The position numbers were made by a program, and so were the translations under genes. Below the pieces are notes generated by a model. The model did no database searches. It worked only from the letters and a program-made list of their open reading frames with translations, and was not told the origin of the DNA. From Polyangium sp. 15x6 (GTDB lineage: Bacteria; Myxococcota_A; Polyangia; Polyangiales; Polyangiaceae): a DNA stretch of 64,000 bases. Below are positions 19,404 to 29,608 of the stretch, piece after piece. The stretch covers positions 62,001-126,000 of the forward strand of contig NZ_JASBQE010000023.1 in the NCBI RefSeq assembly GCF_029960785.1, read 5' to 3'. Position 1 is the first letter of the stretch, and every line of letters starts with the position of its first letter.

Positions 19404-19431
19404 TTGATTTGGTCCGGGATTCGCTTATGCC
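19404..19431 (+). promoter_or_regulatory. Candidate promoter of the acyl-AMP ligase operon
   Basis: TTGATT (19404-19409) and TATGCC (19426-19431) are spaced 16 bases apart, 57 bases before the ATG at 19489. The surrounding sequence is AT-rich relative to the window. It is a moderate sigma-70-like match only. Confidence 0.35.
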
Positions 19432-19488
19432 TGCGTCTCGGCTTTCCGGCGATTCATGACCGGGTAGCCAGGACGTACCTCCGGGGCC

Positions 19489-21255
19489 ATGCGCACGTTC
19501 ATCGATGTTCTCCGCGAAAACACGGTCCATGCTGACCGGGCGGTCACTTTCGTGCGCACGAACGGCCAGGAGCGCCGCGTCGCATATCCGGAGCTCTGGG
19601 CCGAGGCGAGCCGCCGCGCCCGCGCGCTCCAGGCGCTCGGCCTGTCGAAAGGGGATCGCGTCGCGCTGATCCTCCCGGAGCCCGACGAGTTCGTCCTTTC
19701 CTTCATCGGTGCCCTCACGGCAGGCCTCGTGGCCGTGCCGATGTACCCGCCCGCGACCCTCGCCAAGCTCGAAGCCTACGGCGACACCGTGCGTCACGTG
19801 CTCGCGGCCTCGGGCGCGCGCGTGGTCGTCACGAACGACGCGCTGCGCCCGCTCATCCAGGAGCACCTGCTCGGCTCGCAGAGCGCGGACACGCGGCTCG
19901 TGATCGAGCGCGAGCTCGGCGCGATCGATCCTGGCTCGGCGCACGCCACGCTGCCCGACGTTCGCGGCGAGGATCTCGCGTTCCTCCAGTTCACCTCGGG
20001 CTCGACCTCGCGCCCCAAGGGCGTGATGGTCACGCACGAGAACCTGAGCGTGAACAGCCACGCGATCATGTTCGACGGGCTGCGCTCGACGCCCGAGGAT
20101 CGCGGCGTCTCGTGGCTGCCGCTCTACCACGACATGGGCCTCATCGGCTTCGTGATCGCGCCGGTCTACGCGCTCGTGCAGGTGATGTTCCTGCCGACGA
20201 TGTCGTTCATCCGCAGGCCCTCGCTCTGGCTCGAATCGATCCACCGCTTCCGCGGCTCGATCACGTTCGCGCCGAACTTCGCCTTCGCGCTGGCGACGCG
20301 CGCCGTGACCGAGGGCCAGGCCGGGAGCTGGGATCTCTCGTGCCTGCGCGCGCTCGGCTGCGGCGCCGAGCCGATCCAGGCCGACGTGCTGCGCGCCTTC
20401 CTCGCGAGGTTCGCGAAGAACGGCCTCTCGCCCGAGAGCATCCTGCCCTGCTACGGCATGGCCGAGGCCACGCTCGCCGTGACGTTCCACGATCTCGGCA
20501 AACCCCTCGCGACCGAGCGGCTCGACCTCGCCACCATGAAAAACGGCAAGGCCGAGCCGACGAAGGACGAGGCTCCCTCGCTCGAGCTCGTCTCGTGCGG
20601 GCGGCCCTTCCCCGGGCACGAGCTCTTGATCGTGGGCCCGGACGGCGCGCCGCTCGGCGAGCGAAAGGTCGGCGAGATCTGGTTGCGCGGGCCGAGCGTG
20701 ACCGCGGGGTATTTCGGCGATGCCGAGGCGACGGCCGAGACGTTCGGCGGGGGTTATCTGCGCACGGGCGACCTCGGGTACAGCGCCGACGGCAATGTCT
20801 ACATCTGCGGCCGTTCGAAGGACCTCATCATCCTGAACGGGAAAAACCATTACCCGCAGGACATCGAGCGCGTGGCCTCCACGGTCGACGGCATCCGCGA
20901 CGGGCAATGCGTGGCCTTCGCGCGGCGCGGCGCGAGCGGCGCCGAGGAAGCCGTGCTCGTGGCGGAGTCGCGGCGCCTCGGCGAGGCGAAACGCGCGCTC
21001 ATCGAGGCGGTCACGCTCGCGGTGCGGTCCGAGCTCGGCGTGCAGCTCGCCGAGGTCGTGCTGATCAAGCGCGGCACGCTGCCGAAGACGTCGAGCGGCA
21101 AGGTGCGCCGCCGCGAGACGAAGATGCGTCTCGAAAACGGGCAGCTCGAGCTCGTGGGGGATCCGGGCGAGGACCCGAGCGCGTCATTCGATTCCCCTGC
21201 CGTCCCCTCTCCCCGCGCGCCCGCCCGGGAGACCGAAACCCGAGGAGCTCTCTGA
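19489..21255 (+). CDS. Fatty acyl-AMP ligase (FAAL)
   Basis: The 588-residue adenylate-forming enzyme has the P-loop FLQFTSGSTSRPKGVMVTH (about 166-184), SWLPLYHDMGLIGF, CYGMAEATLAVTF, LVSCGRPFPGHELLIV, YLRTGDLGYSADGNVYICGRSKDLIILNGKNHYPQDIE and the C-terminal TLPKTSSGKVRRRET. The DMGLIG and VSCGRP blocks, with an extra segment before the latter, are FAAL hallmarks. FAALs make an acyl-adenylate and pass it to an acyl carrier protein rather than to CoA. Its stop overlaps the ATG of the methyltransferase (TGATG), and an ACP follows two genes later. It is therefore expected to load a free fatty acid onto that ACP. Confidence 0.92.
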   Translation: MRTFIDVLRENTVHADRAVTFVRTNGQERRVAYPELWAEASRRARALQALGLSKGDRVALILPEPDEFVLSFIGALTAGLVAVPMYPPATLAKLEAYGDTVRHVLAASGARVVVTNDALRPLIQEHLLGSQSADTRLVIERELGAIDPGSAHATLPDVRGEDLAFLQFTSGSTSRPKGVMVTHENLSVNSHAIMFDGLRSTPEDRGVSWLPLYHDMGLIGFVIAPVYALVQVMFLPTMSFIRRPSLWLESIHRFRGSITFAPNFAFALATRAVTEGQAGSWDLSCLRALGCGAEPIQADVLRAFLARFAKNGLSPESILPCYGMAEATLAVTFHDLGKPLATERLDLATMKNGKAEPTKDEAPSLELVSCGRPFPGHELLIVGPDGAPLGERKVGEIWLRGPSVTAGYFGDAEATAETFGGGYLRTGDLGYSADGNVYICGRSKDLIILNGKNHYPQDIERVASTVDGIRDGQCVAFARRGASGAEEAVLVAESRRLGEAKRALIEAVTLAVRSELGVQLAEVVLIKRGTLPKTSSGKVRRRETKMRLENGQLELVGDPGEDPSASFDSPAVPSPRAPARETETRGAL

Positions 21256-22139
21256 TGGGATCCAGCCAAGCGGACGTCGAAGTCAGCTACGACGTCTCCA
21301 ACGAGTTCTTCCGCCTCTGGCTCGACGAGCGCATGAACTACACGTGCGCCGTCTTCGAGTCGCCCGATCAATCACTCGAGGCCGCGCAGCTCAACAAGCT
21401 GCGCATCCTCAGCGATTTCGCGAAAGCCGGCCCGGGCAAGGCCGTGCTCGACATCGGCTGCGGCTGGGGCGCGTGTGTCGAGTACCTCGCGACGACGCGC
21501 AAGGTCCAAAGGGCCGTGGGCATCACGCTCTCGCGCGCGATGGCCGCCGAGGTCAATCTCCGGAACATCCCGGGCGTCGAATGTGTCGCGTCCGATTTCA
21601 TGCAATGGGAGACGTCGGAGAAATTCGACGGCCTCATCTCGATCTGCATGATCGACCATCTCTGCTCGCTCGAGGAGGCGCGGCAGGGCAAGGCCGTCGA
21701 CATCTACCGGCGTTATTTCGAGAAGTGCTGGAAGCTCACGAAGCCGGGCTCCACGTTCGGCTTCCAGGCGATCCTGCGCAATCGCACGCCGAAGATGCGG
21801 CCCTGGGGCGGGCTCCCCGCCGATACGCGGAAGGACCTCGAAGATTTCTCGTTCTCGTCGAAGGAGATCTTCCCGAACGGCCTGAACCCGCGGCTCGACG
21901 AGCTCATCCAGGCCATCAATCCCTGGTGGGAGGTCAAGACGCTCCACACGCGGCGCGAGCATTACCAGCGCACGACGGCGGAGTGGCTCCGGCGCCTCCG
22001 CCTGAACGAGACCACGATCCGGGCGAAGTGGGGCGACAAGGTCTTCGAGGATTACGACCGGTACCTCTCCACCTGCGTCCGCGCATTCGACATCCACTAC
22101 AGCTCCCTCGTCCAGATGGAGCTCGAGAGGATTGGCTGA
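21255..22139 (+). CDS. CFA synthase/mycolic-acid-type SAM-dependent methyltransferase
   Basis: The ATG at 21255 overlaps the FAAL stop and gives 294 residues. The start SYDVSNEFFRLWLDERMNYTCAVFESPDQSLEAAQLNKLR is the CFA/mycolic synthase signature, and VLDIGCGWGACVEYL (about 64-78) is the SAM site. The Cys equivalent to CmaA1 Cys35 is kept (Cys31 in NYTCAVF). The usual FEHFGH block reads IDHLCS (Asp134 in place of the bicarbonate-binding Glu), and the later active-site His is not seen (FGFQAI region). These points come from a by-eye alignment. It may cyclopropanate or methylate an unsaturated acyl chain, probably while on the ACP encoded 3 bases downstream. Confidence 0.88.
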   Translation: MGSSQADVEVSYDVSNEFFRLWLDERMNYTCAVFESPDQSLEAAQLNKLRILSDFAKAGPGKAVLDIGCGWGACVEYLATTRKVQRAVGITLSRAMAAEVNLRNIPGVECVASDFMQWETSEKFDGLISICMIDHLCSLEEARQGKAVDIYRRYFEKCWKLTKPGSTFGFQAILRNRTPKMRPWGGLPADTRKDLEDFSFSSKEIFPNGLNPRLDELIQAINPWWEVKTLHTRREHYQRTTAEWLRRLRLNETTIRAKWGDKVFEDYDRYLSTCVRAFDIHYSSLVQMELERIG

Positions 22140-22142
22140 GAC

Positions 22143-22394
22143 ATGAGTGAGAAGCGCGATCTGCTCGAAATGTTCAAGACCGTGGCCGCGCGCGTCGACA
22201 AGCGCCCCTTCCCGAACGTGACGCCTGCGTCCAAGATCAGCGAGCTCGGCATCGACTCGCTCTCCGTGATGCAGATCGTCGGGGAGCTCGAGACCGAGCT
22301 CGGGATCGTGATCCCCGACGAGGACCTCGTCGAGCTCGTCACGGTCGGCGATCTATGCAAGAAGGTGGAGGCCCGGCTCGCCGCCGGCGGCTGA
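22143..22394 (+). CDS. Acyl carrier protein
   Basis: The 83-residue protein has the phosphopantetheine attachment motif LGIDSLSVMQIV with Ser39 as the modified residue. The surrounding helices (VGELETELGIVIPDEDLVELVTVGDLCKKVEARL) are standard ACP helices II to IV. Length is typical. It is basic at the N-terminus and acidic around helix II, as expected for docking to partner enzymes. It starts 3 bases after the methyltransferase stop and is followed after 10 bases by a ketosynthase, so it is most likely the dedicated carrier of this operon and not the housekeeping AcpP. Confidence 0.95.
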   Translation: MSEKRDLLEMFKTVAARVDKRPFPNVTPASKISELGIDSLSVMQIVGELETELGIVIPDEDLVELVTVGDLCKKVEARLAAGG

Positions 22395-22404
22395 TCCCGC
22401 CCCC

Positions 22405-23646
22405 ATGCCCCGCCGCGTCGTCGTGACCGGAATGGGAATCGTGAGCCCCGTCGGCTCCGACGTCCCGACCTTCTGGGAGAGCCTGCTCGCCGGGCGCTCG
22501 GGCGTCTCGTACATCCGCGAGTTCCCGACCGACAAACTCCGCAGCGACATCGCCGCGAGCGTGAGCGATTTCGACGTTTCGCGGTACATGTCCCCCAAGG
22601 AGGCCGAGGTCTACGGCCGCGTGACGCATTTCAGCCTCGGCGCGGCCGTCGAGGCCGTGGCCATGGCCGGGCTCGACAAGGAGTCCGCCGCGGCGCGGTC
22701 GCGCGTCGGCTGCTTGATGTCGACCGGCATGGGATCGGTCGACATCTTCGAGGAGCAGATCGCGCGGAGTAACGAGCGCGGACCGCGCGCGGTGTCGCCG
22801 TATTTCGTGCCGGGCGTCATGCCGAACGGCGCGGCCGCGCTCATTTCGATGCGTCATGGCTTCATGGGCCCGTCCTATAGCCTCGCGAGCGCCTGCGCGA
22901 CGGGCACGCATTCGATCGCGACGAGCGCGCTCCTCATCGAGGCGGGCGAGGCCGACGTGATGATCGCGGGCGGCGCGGAGGCGGCGACGCGGTTGAACAC
23001 CGTCGCGGGCTTCGGCAATGCGCGCGCGCTCTCGAAGGCGTTCGAGGGCGATCCGACCCGCGCGAGCCGGCCGTTCGACAAACGGCGCCAGGGGTTCGTC
23101 ATGGGCGAAGGCGCTGGCGTGCTCGTGCTCGAAGAGGAAGAGCATGCGAAGCGGCGCGGGGCGAAGCCGCTCGCGGTCGTCGGCGGCTTCGGCATGACCA
23201 CGGACGCCGAGCACCTCACGCGCCCGCACCCCGAGGGCCTCGGCCTCGCGCTCGCCCTCGAGCGCGCTCTCCAGCGAGCCGGCATCGGCCCCGAGGCGAT
23301 CGATTACCTCAACCCGCACGCGACCTCGACGCCGCAGGGCGACATGGCCGAGATCCTCGCCTTCCGCCGCGTCTTCGGCGAGCGGCTCGCCGAGATCCCG
23401 ATCTCGGCGACGAAATCGATGATCGGGCACCTGCTCGGCGGCGCGGGCGCGGCCGAGACGATCGCGGTCGTGTGTTCGCTGCGTGATCAGGTGCTGCATC
23501 CGTCGATCAACGTCGACGAGCTCGATCCGGAGCTCGGCCCGCTCGACGTCGTGCGGAGCCGAAGGCCCGCGCCCGTCGGCTGGGCGGCGAAATGCTCGGC
23601 GGGCTTCGGCGGGCACAACTGCGCGCTCGTGCTCGGCAAAGCCTGA
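22405..23646 (+). CDS. Beta-ketoacyl-ACP synthase II (FabF-like)
   Basis: The 413-residue protein has the KAS II architecture. The nucleophile is Cys164 in SLASACATGTHS, the catalytic His305 lies in YLNPHATSTPQGD, His342 lies in KSMIGHLLGGAGA, and Lys337 is conserved. The N-terminal VVVTGMGIVSPVG is typical. It should catalyse decarboxylative Claisen condensation of an acyl chain with malonyl-ACP. No ketoreductase, dehydratase, enoyl reductase or thioesterase is encoded nearby. Either one elongation round is completed by housekeeping fatty acid synthase enzymes, or a beta-keto product is released. It is the last gene of the four-gene operon; a 53-base gap follows. Confidence 0.92.
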   Translation: MPRRVVVTGMGIVSPVGSDVPTFWESLLAGRSGVSYIREFPTDKLRSDIAASVSDFDVSRYMSPKEAEVYGRVTHFSLGAAVEAVAMAGLDKESAAARSRVGCLMSTGMGSVDIFEEQIARSNERGPRAVSPYFVPGVMPNGAAALISMRHGFMGPSYSLASACATGTHSIATSALLIEAGEADVMIAGGAEAATRLNTVAGFGNARALSKAFEGDPTRASRPFDKRRQGFVMGEGAGVLVLEEEEHAKRRGAKPLAVVGGFGMTTDAEHLTRPHPEGLGLALALERALQRAGIGPEAIDYLNPHATSTPQGDMAEILAFRRVFGERLAEIPISATKSMIGHLLGGAGAAETIAVVCSLRDQVLHPSINVDELDPELGPLDVVRSRRPAPVGWAAKCSAGFGGHNCALVLGKA

Positions 23647-23699
23647 AAGCAGGGAAATCCGCCTTCCCGCCGGGGTAGCGATGCCCTAGGTGCTCTCCC

Positions 23700-25784
<2,085 letters not shown>

Positions 25785-25787
25785 GGA

Positions 25788-26450
25788 TCAGCGCCGCGGC
25801 TGCGGCTCTGCGGGCGCCTTCGCGGGGATGACGGTGCGCTCGGCCTCGGTCTGCATCGCGACCTTGAAGGCCGTGGTTTGTCCGGGGATGAGGTTCACGG
25901 TGATCACCTTGTCGGGCGCGCCCTTGCGCTGGATCGTGATGTCGTGTTTGCCCGGGGGCAGCGACACGTTCGTATGCGGCGCGGGGCCGAGCTTGCGCCT
26001 GCCGTCGACGATCACCTGATCACAAGCCGGATCGCAGACGACCGAGAGAAACCCGTCGGCCTTGATCATCTTCGCCGCGACGCGCGCCGCGATGTCCGGC
26101 GGAGGCTCGGCCGGAGGCGCCGCTTGCTGCGAGAGTTTCACGTTGAGGAGCGCCGTCTCGCCCGGCTTCACCACGACCTCGAGCTTCTTCTCCTCGTAGC
26201 CCTTGCGGCGCAGCGTGAGCTTGTGCGTCCCCGCAGGGAGTTCTACGCGCACGACCGGGGAAGGGCCGAGCGATTTGCCGTCGACGAAGACCCCCTCGCA
26301 GCCCGGGTTGCAAGCGACGGTGACGAAGCCACTCGCTCGCGCGGCGTCGGGCTGCGGGGCCTTCTCGGGGCGGGTCGCCTCGGCGGCGAGCGCGACGCCG
26401 GGGACGACGAGGGCGAGCACCAAAGCGAAGGCGTGCTTCATCATGACCAT
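25788..26450 (-). CDS. PEGA-domain protein, secreted
   Basis: The chosen start (ATG at 26450; 26444 and 26441 are alternatives) puts a signal peptide (HAFALVLALVVPGVALA) at the N-terminus. Two PEGA modules follow: GFVTVACNPGCEGVFVDGKSLGPSPVVRVELPAGTHKLTLRRKGYEEKKLEVVVKPG, and GFLSVVCDPACDQVIVDGRRKLGPAPHTNVSLPPGKHDITIQRKGAPDKVITVNLIPG. Each carries a CxPxC pair that may form a disulphide. PEGA modules are small surface-associated beta folds frequent in myxobacteria. It is the last gene of the OmpA run on this strand and converges on the DUF255 gene with 3 bases between the stops. Confidence 0.85.
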   Translation of the reverse strand: MVMMKHAFALVLALVVPGVALAAEATRPEKAPQPDAARASGFVTVACNPGCEGVFVDGKSLGPSPVVRVELPAGTHKLTLRRKGYEEKKLEVVVKPGETALLNVKLSQQAAPPAEPPPDIAARVAAKMIKADGFLSVVCDPACDQVIVDGRRKLGPAPHTNVSLPPGKHDITIQRKGAPDKVITVNLIPGQTTAFKVAMQTEAERTVIPAKAPAEPQPRR

Positions 26451-26496
26451 TGTGCCTCGTTCGACGGCCCGCGTGGAGCCGCGATGCATGCGGATT

Positions 26497-26808
26497 TCAC
26501 TCGCCGCGAGGCCGATTCCGACAGAGCCCGACCTCGCACGTCCCGGACCCTTTTTCCGGCGTGCAGACACACTTTTCCACCGGCGCCGGCGCCCCGGACT
26601 GCGCGCAGCCCCGGGCGAAATCGGGGGCGCGCTCGGCGGACGGAGAGCACACGGTCACCTCGCTCCCGGAGTTGTCGTCGAAGTCCGTGAGGAACGTACA
26701 GGTGCACGCGTACGGCGTGCCGCGCTCCTTCTCGCACCCTGCGCCGAGGACGGCAGCAAGCGCGAGGAGGAGCGCGGCGAGGCCGCTACTGACTGGGGGG
26801 CGTGGCAT
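26497..26808 (-). CDS. Small Cys-rich lipoprotein
   Basis: The 103-residue product has a signal peptide with lipobox LGAGC. Its mature part holds eight further Cys (YACTCTFLTD, TVCSPS, RGCAQS, EKCVCTPEKGSGTCEVGLCRN), enough for four disulphides. I do not recognise a family. Its start lies 23 bases inside the end of the OmpA gene, in another frame, which points to translational coupling and a shared transcript. It may be an accessory of the outer-membrane protein. The gap to the downstream PEGA gene is 46 bases. Confidence 0.75.
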   Translation of the reverse strand: MPRPPVSSGLAALLLALAAVLGAGCEKERGTPYACTCTFLTDFDDNSGSEVTVCSPSAERAPDFARGCAQSGAPAPVEKCVCTPEKGSGTCEVGLCRNRPRGE

Positions 26809-28606
26809 CCGCCGCCTTGTCGCGGATGTGGAACTCGACGCGCCGGTTGGTCTGCCGTCCGGCGGCCGTGTTGTTGTCGGCGATGGGCCTGCGCGGGCCG
26901 AAGCCGGCGGCGCTCAGGCGATCCGCGGCGATGCCGCCCTTCTTGATGAGGTACTCCATCACGGCGTTCGCGCGATCGGACGAGAGCTTCTCGTTGAGAT
27001 CATCCGAGCCGCGATTGTCCGTGTGGCCCTCGATCGCGAGGTGCTGGATCTCGGGGTTCACCTTGAGGAGGCGCACCACCTCGTCGAGGATCGGGTAGCT
27101 CTGCTGCAAGATGGTCGACTTGCCCGTCAAGAACTCGACCTTCTTCAGGATCTGGATCTCGTTCGAGCCGGTGACCCTGCGGATGAAGGTCGGGCAGCCG
27201 TTCTTCTCCGCGTCGGGGTTCGCGTCGCCGGGCTCCTTCGGGCAAGCGTCCTTCGCGTCGCTGATGCCGTCCTTGTCGGGATCGTCCTCGGGGCAGCCGT
27301 CCTGATCGTCGACCTTGTCGAAGTCCTCGGGCGTGTCGGGGCACTTGTCGACGTTGTCCGGGATGCCGTCGCCGTCGCGATCGGGCGGCTGCGGGCAGCC
27401 GTCGTCCGTGTTCGGCGGCTTGTGATCCTCGGGATCCGTCGGGCAGAGATCGATGTCGTCAGGCAACCCGTCCTTGTCGGTGTCCGCGCCGTGCTCGGCC
27501 CAGCGGCCCGTCTTGAAGCGCTTTCCAGGCGACGGCGGGTTCGTGTCCTTGATCGGGAACGCGTACCCGACGGTCGCGACGAGGCGGAAATCCGGCGCGT
27601 ATCCAGGCGTGATGCGCGTGCCGCCGCCCACGCCGAGCCATGCGCGCTTCTTCTGATCGAAGGCGTAACGCCCCTCGAGCATCCACTCGATTGGCGTGTT
27701 GTCGACGTCGAAGAAGGTGTCGTCGGTGATGCCCGTCGAGCCGAAGATCTGCGCGCCGAGACGAAGCGCGCCGCCGCGCAGCGGCAAGAAGCCGCCGATG
27801 CCCCAGCGCCACTCGGAGCCGGACTTGAAGTCGTTCACGCCGCCCGCGGGCCGGAACTGGAGGCCCGTGTTGGCCACGAGAAAGAAGCTCTTGAGGTCGT
27901 ACTCGACCGCGACCTGGAAGCCGCCGCTCGTGCTCTGATCGCCGCCGAACGAGTCGTTGTCGCCCGTCGGCACCCAGACCGCGCCTTCGAGGCCGAGCTT
28001 GAAGGTGCGCGCGGTGTTCCGCCAGAGGAGCACGCGCGCGTCGAGGCGCAGATCCATGGGCGCGACGGTCCGCATACTGACCGGCTGTGATCCCGAGACC
28101 TGCGCGAGGTACGTCGTGCCGCCGTCCTGGAAGAGGATGATCGGGAGGTTTGCCTGGAACGAGAAGCGCTCGAGGGCCTCGATGCCGACATCGAGATAGC
28201 TGATGAGCTGCGGGCCGACGGGCGCGCTGCTGCGCTGGCTGAAGATGCCGGCGTTCCGCGGATCGTCCTGGTGGTTCTCGATGCGGAACGGGTTCAGCGC
28301 GAAGCCCATGCCGAGCTGGCCGAAGAACCGCGTCTGCGGGTTGAACTGCGGGCGCCAGAGCCCGATCGCGTCCTCGGGCGCGCCGCCGATGAAGAGGCGA
28401 TCGAGGTACATCGTCGACTGCTGCGCGTCGGCCTCGGCAGGCGCGAGGAGGCACGCCGCGGCCGCGATCGCGGCCGAGCAAGCCGAGGCAAGGCGGCGCA
28501 GGAGGGACGGGCGACGGGGCGTGGCCGCGCGCTCGTCGGAGGAGGTGCCTCCCGCCGCGGTGTCACCGACGGGCGGGCGGGCTCGGGGATGGTCGACTTG
28601 GGCCAT
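26786..28606 (-). CDS. OmpA-family outer-membrane protein with beta-barrel and TSP3 calcium-binding repeats
   Basis: The 606-residue protein has an N-terminal signal (ACSAAIAAAACLLAPAEADA) preceded by about 40 basic, Pro-rich residues, so the true start may be internal. A beta-barrel region (about 65-360) with aromatic strands such as FFGQLGMGFAL and WGIGGFLPLRGGALRLGAQIFG follows. Then come three thrombospondin type 3 repeats: DTDKDGLPDDIDLCP, DRDGDGIPDNVDKCP and DPDKDGISDAKDACP, each a calcium-binding loop. The C-terminal OmpA domain (LAIEGHTDNRGSDDLNEKLSSDRANAV; NRRVEFHI) binds peptidoglycan. It therefore links the outer membrane to the wall. It heads the OmpA, Cys-lipoprotein, PEGA run. 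Confidence 0.92.
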   Translation of the reverse strand: MAQVDHPRARPPVGDTAAGGTSSDERAATPRRPSLLRRLASACSAAIAAAACLLAPAEADAQQSTMYLDRLFIGGAPEDAIGLWRPQFNPQTRFFGQLGMGFALNPFRIENHQDDPRNAGIFSQRSSAPVGPQLISYLDVGIEALERFSFQANLPIILFQDGGTTYLAQVSGSQPVSMRTVAPMDLRLDARVLLWRNTARTFKLGLEGAVWVPTGDNDSFGGDQSTSGGFQVAVEYDLKSFFLVANTGLQFRPAGGVNDFKSGSEWRWGIGGFLPLRGGALRLGAQIFGSTGITDDTFFDVDNTPIEWMLEGRYAFDQKKRAWLGVGGGTRITPGYAPDFRLVATVGYAFPIKDTNPPSPGKRFKTGRWAEHGADTDKDGLPDDIDLCPTDPEDHKPPNTDDGCPQPPDRDGDGIPDNVDKCPDTPEDFDKVDDQDGCPEDDPDKDGISDAKDACPKEPGDANPDAEKNGCPTFIRRVTGSNEIQILKKVEFLTGKSTILQQSYPILDEVVRLLKVNPEIQHLAIEGHTDNRGSDDLNEKLSSDRANAVMEYLIKKGGIAADRLSAAGFGPRRPIADNNTAAGRQTNRRVEFHIRDKAADATPPSQ

Positions 28607-28911
28607 GTCTTCGGCGTCTCCTCGGCGCGCGCACTGCGCGCGGAAGCGAGAGGCCCGGGTGCGCTTGCCGCGCGGTGGATCACCGGGCCCCCCCGTGCAA
28701 GCGGAGGCTACACCAGGCGTGCGGGCGCATGGAATGTCTTGCGATGTAGGGAGGAGCCTTGAGCACGAGCCCGTCTCCTCCCTTGCCGGACGGGTGGGAT
28801 CAGGTCAGACAGACGACGCGCGATCCAGGGCGTTTCGCGGTCTTGACCAGCAGGCGGACCTGTGCTTTCTTTGCGCGCCCCGAAAAACGAAGGGTTCTGA
28901 AGGGTCCTACG
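28607..28911. other. Divergent intergenic region between the OmpA gene and rpmH
   Basis: This 305-base gap must hold promoters for both directions. On the plus strand, TTGACC (28843-28848) with TTTCTT (28866-28871) at 17-base spacing is a weak promoter candidate for rpmH. I see no dnaA gene, DnaA-box cluster or other oriC feature, although rpmH lies next to dnaA/oriC in many bacteria. Confidence 0.45.
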
Positions 28912-29061
28912 ATGAAGCGCACGTTCCAGCCCCACAACACCCGCCGCGCGCGTACGCACGGCTTCCGGGCGCGCATGGCCACGAGCGGCGGCCGCAAGGT
29001 GATCAACAACCGCCGGCGTAAGGGCCGCGCGCGCCTCGCCACGTCGATCTACAAGAAGTAG
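28912..29061 (+). CDS. rpmH: 50S ribosomal protein L34
   Basis: The 49-residue product is unmistakable: [22 protein letters not shown], then a [17 protein letters not shown] block, both invariant in L34. The ATG at 28912 was chosen over a longer open frame because L34 begins exactly there. An AGGG sits 9 bases upstream. It is the first gene of the conserved rpmH-rnpA-yidD-yidC-khpB block. The product is a basic large-subunit protein that binds 23S rRNA. Confidence 0.98.
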   Translation: MKRTFQPHNTRRARTHGFRARMATSGGRKVINNRRRKGRARLATSIYKK

Positions 29062-29487
29062 TTGCCTCGCCAGACATTCACGCGAGCGCAGCGCTTACGG
29101 CGTCGCCCTGATTTCTTGCGCGTTCAGGAGGGCGGCGCCCGGGTCACGACGCGCCACCTCCTGATCCTGATCGCACCCCGTCCCGACGATACGACCACAC
29201 GCCTCGGCGTGGTGGCGTCGCGGAAGGTGGGGTGCGCCGTGCAGCGCAACCGGGCCAAGCGCCTGCTCCGTGAGGTCTTTCGCCTAAACGCGGCGTCGTT
29301 TCCGCGGGGCGTTGACGTCGTGGTGATCGTGCGTCCGGGCGTGGATGAGCTCGCCTGCGGGGAGCTCGAAGCGGAGGTTCAGGCGGTGCTACCGCTCGTG
29401 CGCAAGCGCGCGAGCGGCAAGCCGAACCCGAGCACGCAGGCGGACCCGAGAAACCGCTCCAGCGACGGGCGCAAAGGCGGCGCTTGA
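29062..29487 (+). CDS. rnpA: Ribonuclease P protein component
   Basis: The 141-residue product carries the RnpA signature RNRAKRLLREVFR, preceded by LGVVASRKVGCAVQ. It opens with the usual QRLRRRPDFLRVQ block that binds the precursor-tRNA leader. The start is a TTG immediately after the rpmH stop (TAG-TTG, no spacing), so translation is very likely coupled to rpmH. A hydrophilic tail of about 25 residues (GKPNPSTQADPRNRSSDGRKGGA) extends beyond the typical length. It assists the catalytic RNase P RNA, whose gene is not in this window. Confidence 0.95.
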   Translation: MPRQTFTRAQRLRRRPDFLRVQEGGARVTTRHLLILIAPRPDDTTTRLGVVASRKVGCAVQRNRAKRLLREVFRLNAASFPRGVDVVVIVRPGVDELACGELEAEVQAVLPLVRKRASGKPNPSTQADPRNRSSDGRKGGA

Positions 29488-29608
29488 CCTTGCAAGCGGG
29501 GACGCGGGCCCCCAAGCTTCGTCGCGATCTCGCGATGGGAGCCGCGGCCGACGCGCCCTGTCTCGCCACACCTCGCGCCCTCCGGCGTCGCCCGCCGCGC
29601 CCTGCATC

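Noticed and set aside
19489-23646. Fragment of a large polyketide/NRPS cluster
   Set aside because: The flanking genes are a lipoprotein and a DUF255 protein, and there are no megasynthase modules on either side. The operon looks complete in itself.
28607-28911. Replication origin next to rpmH
   Set aside because: I saw no dnaA or dnaN gene, no cluster of DnaA boxes and no AT-rich unwinding region.
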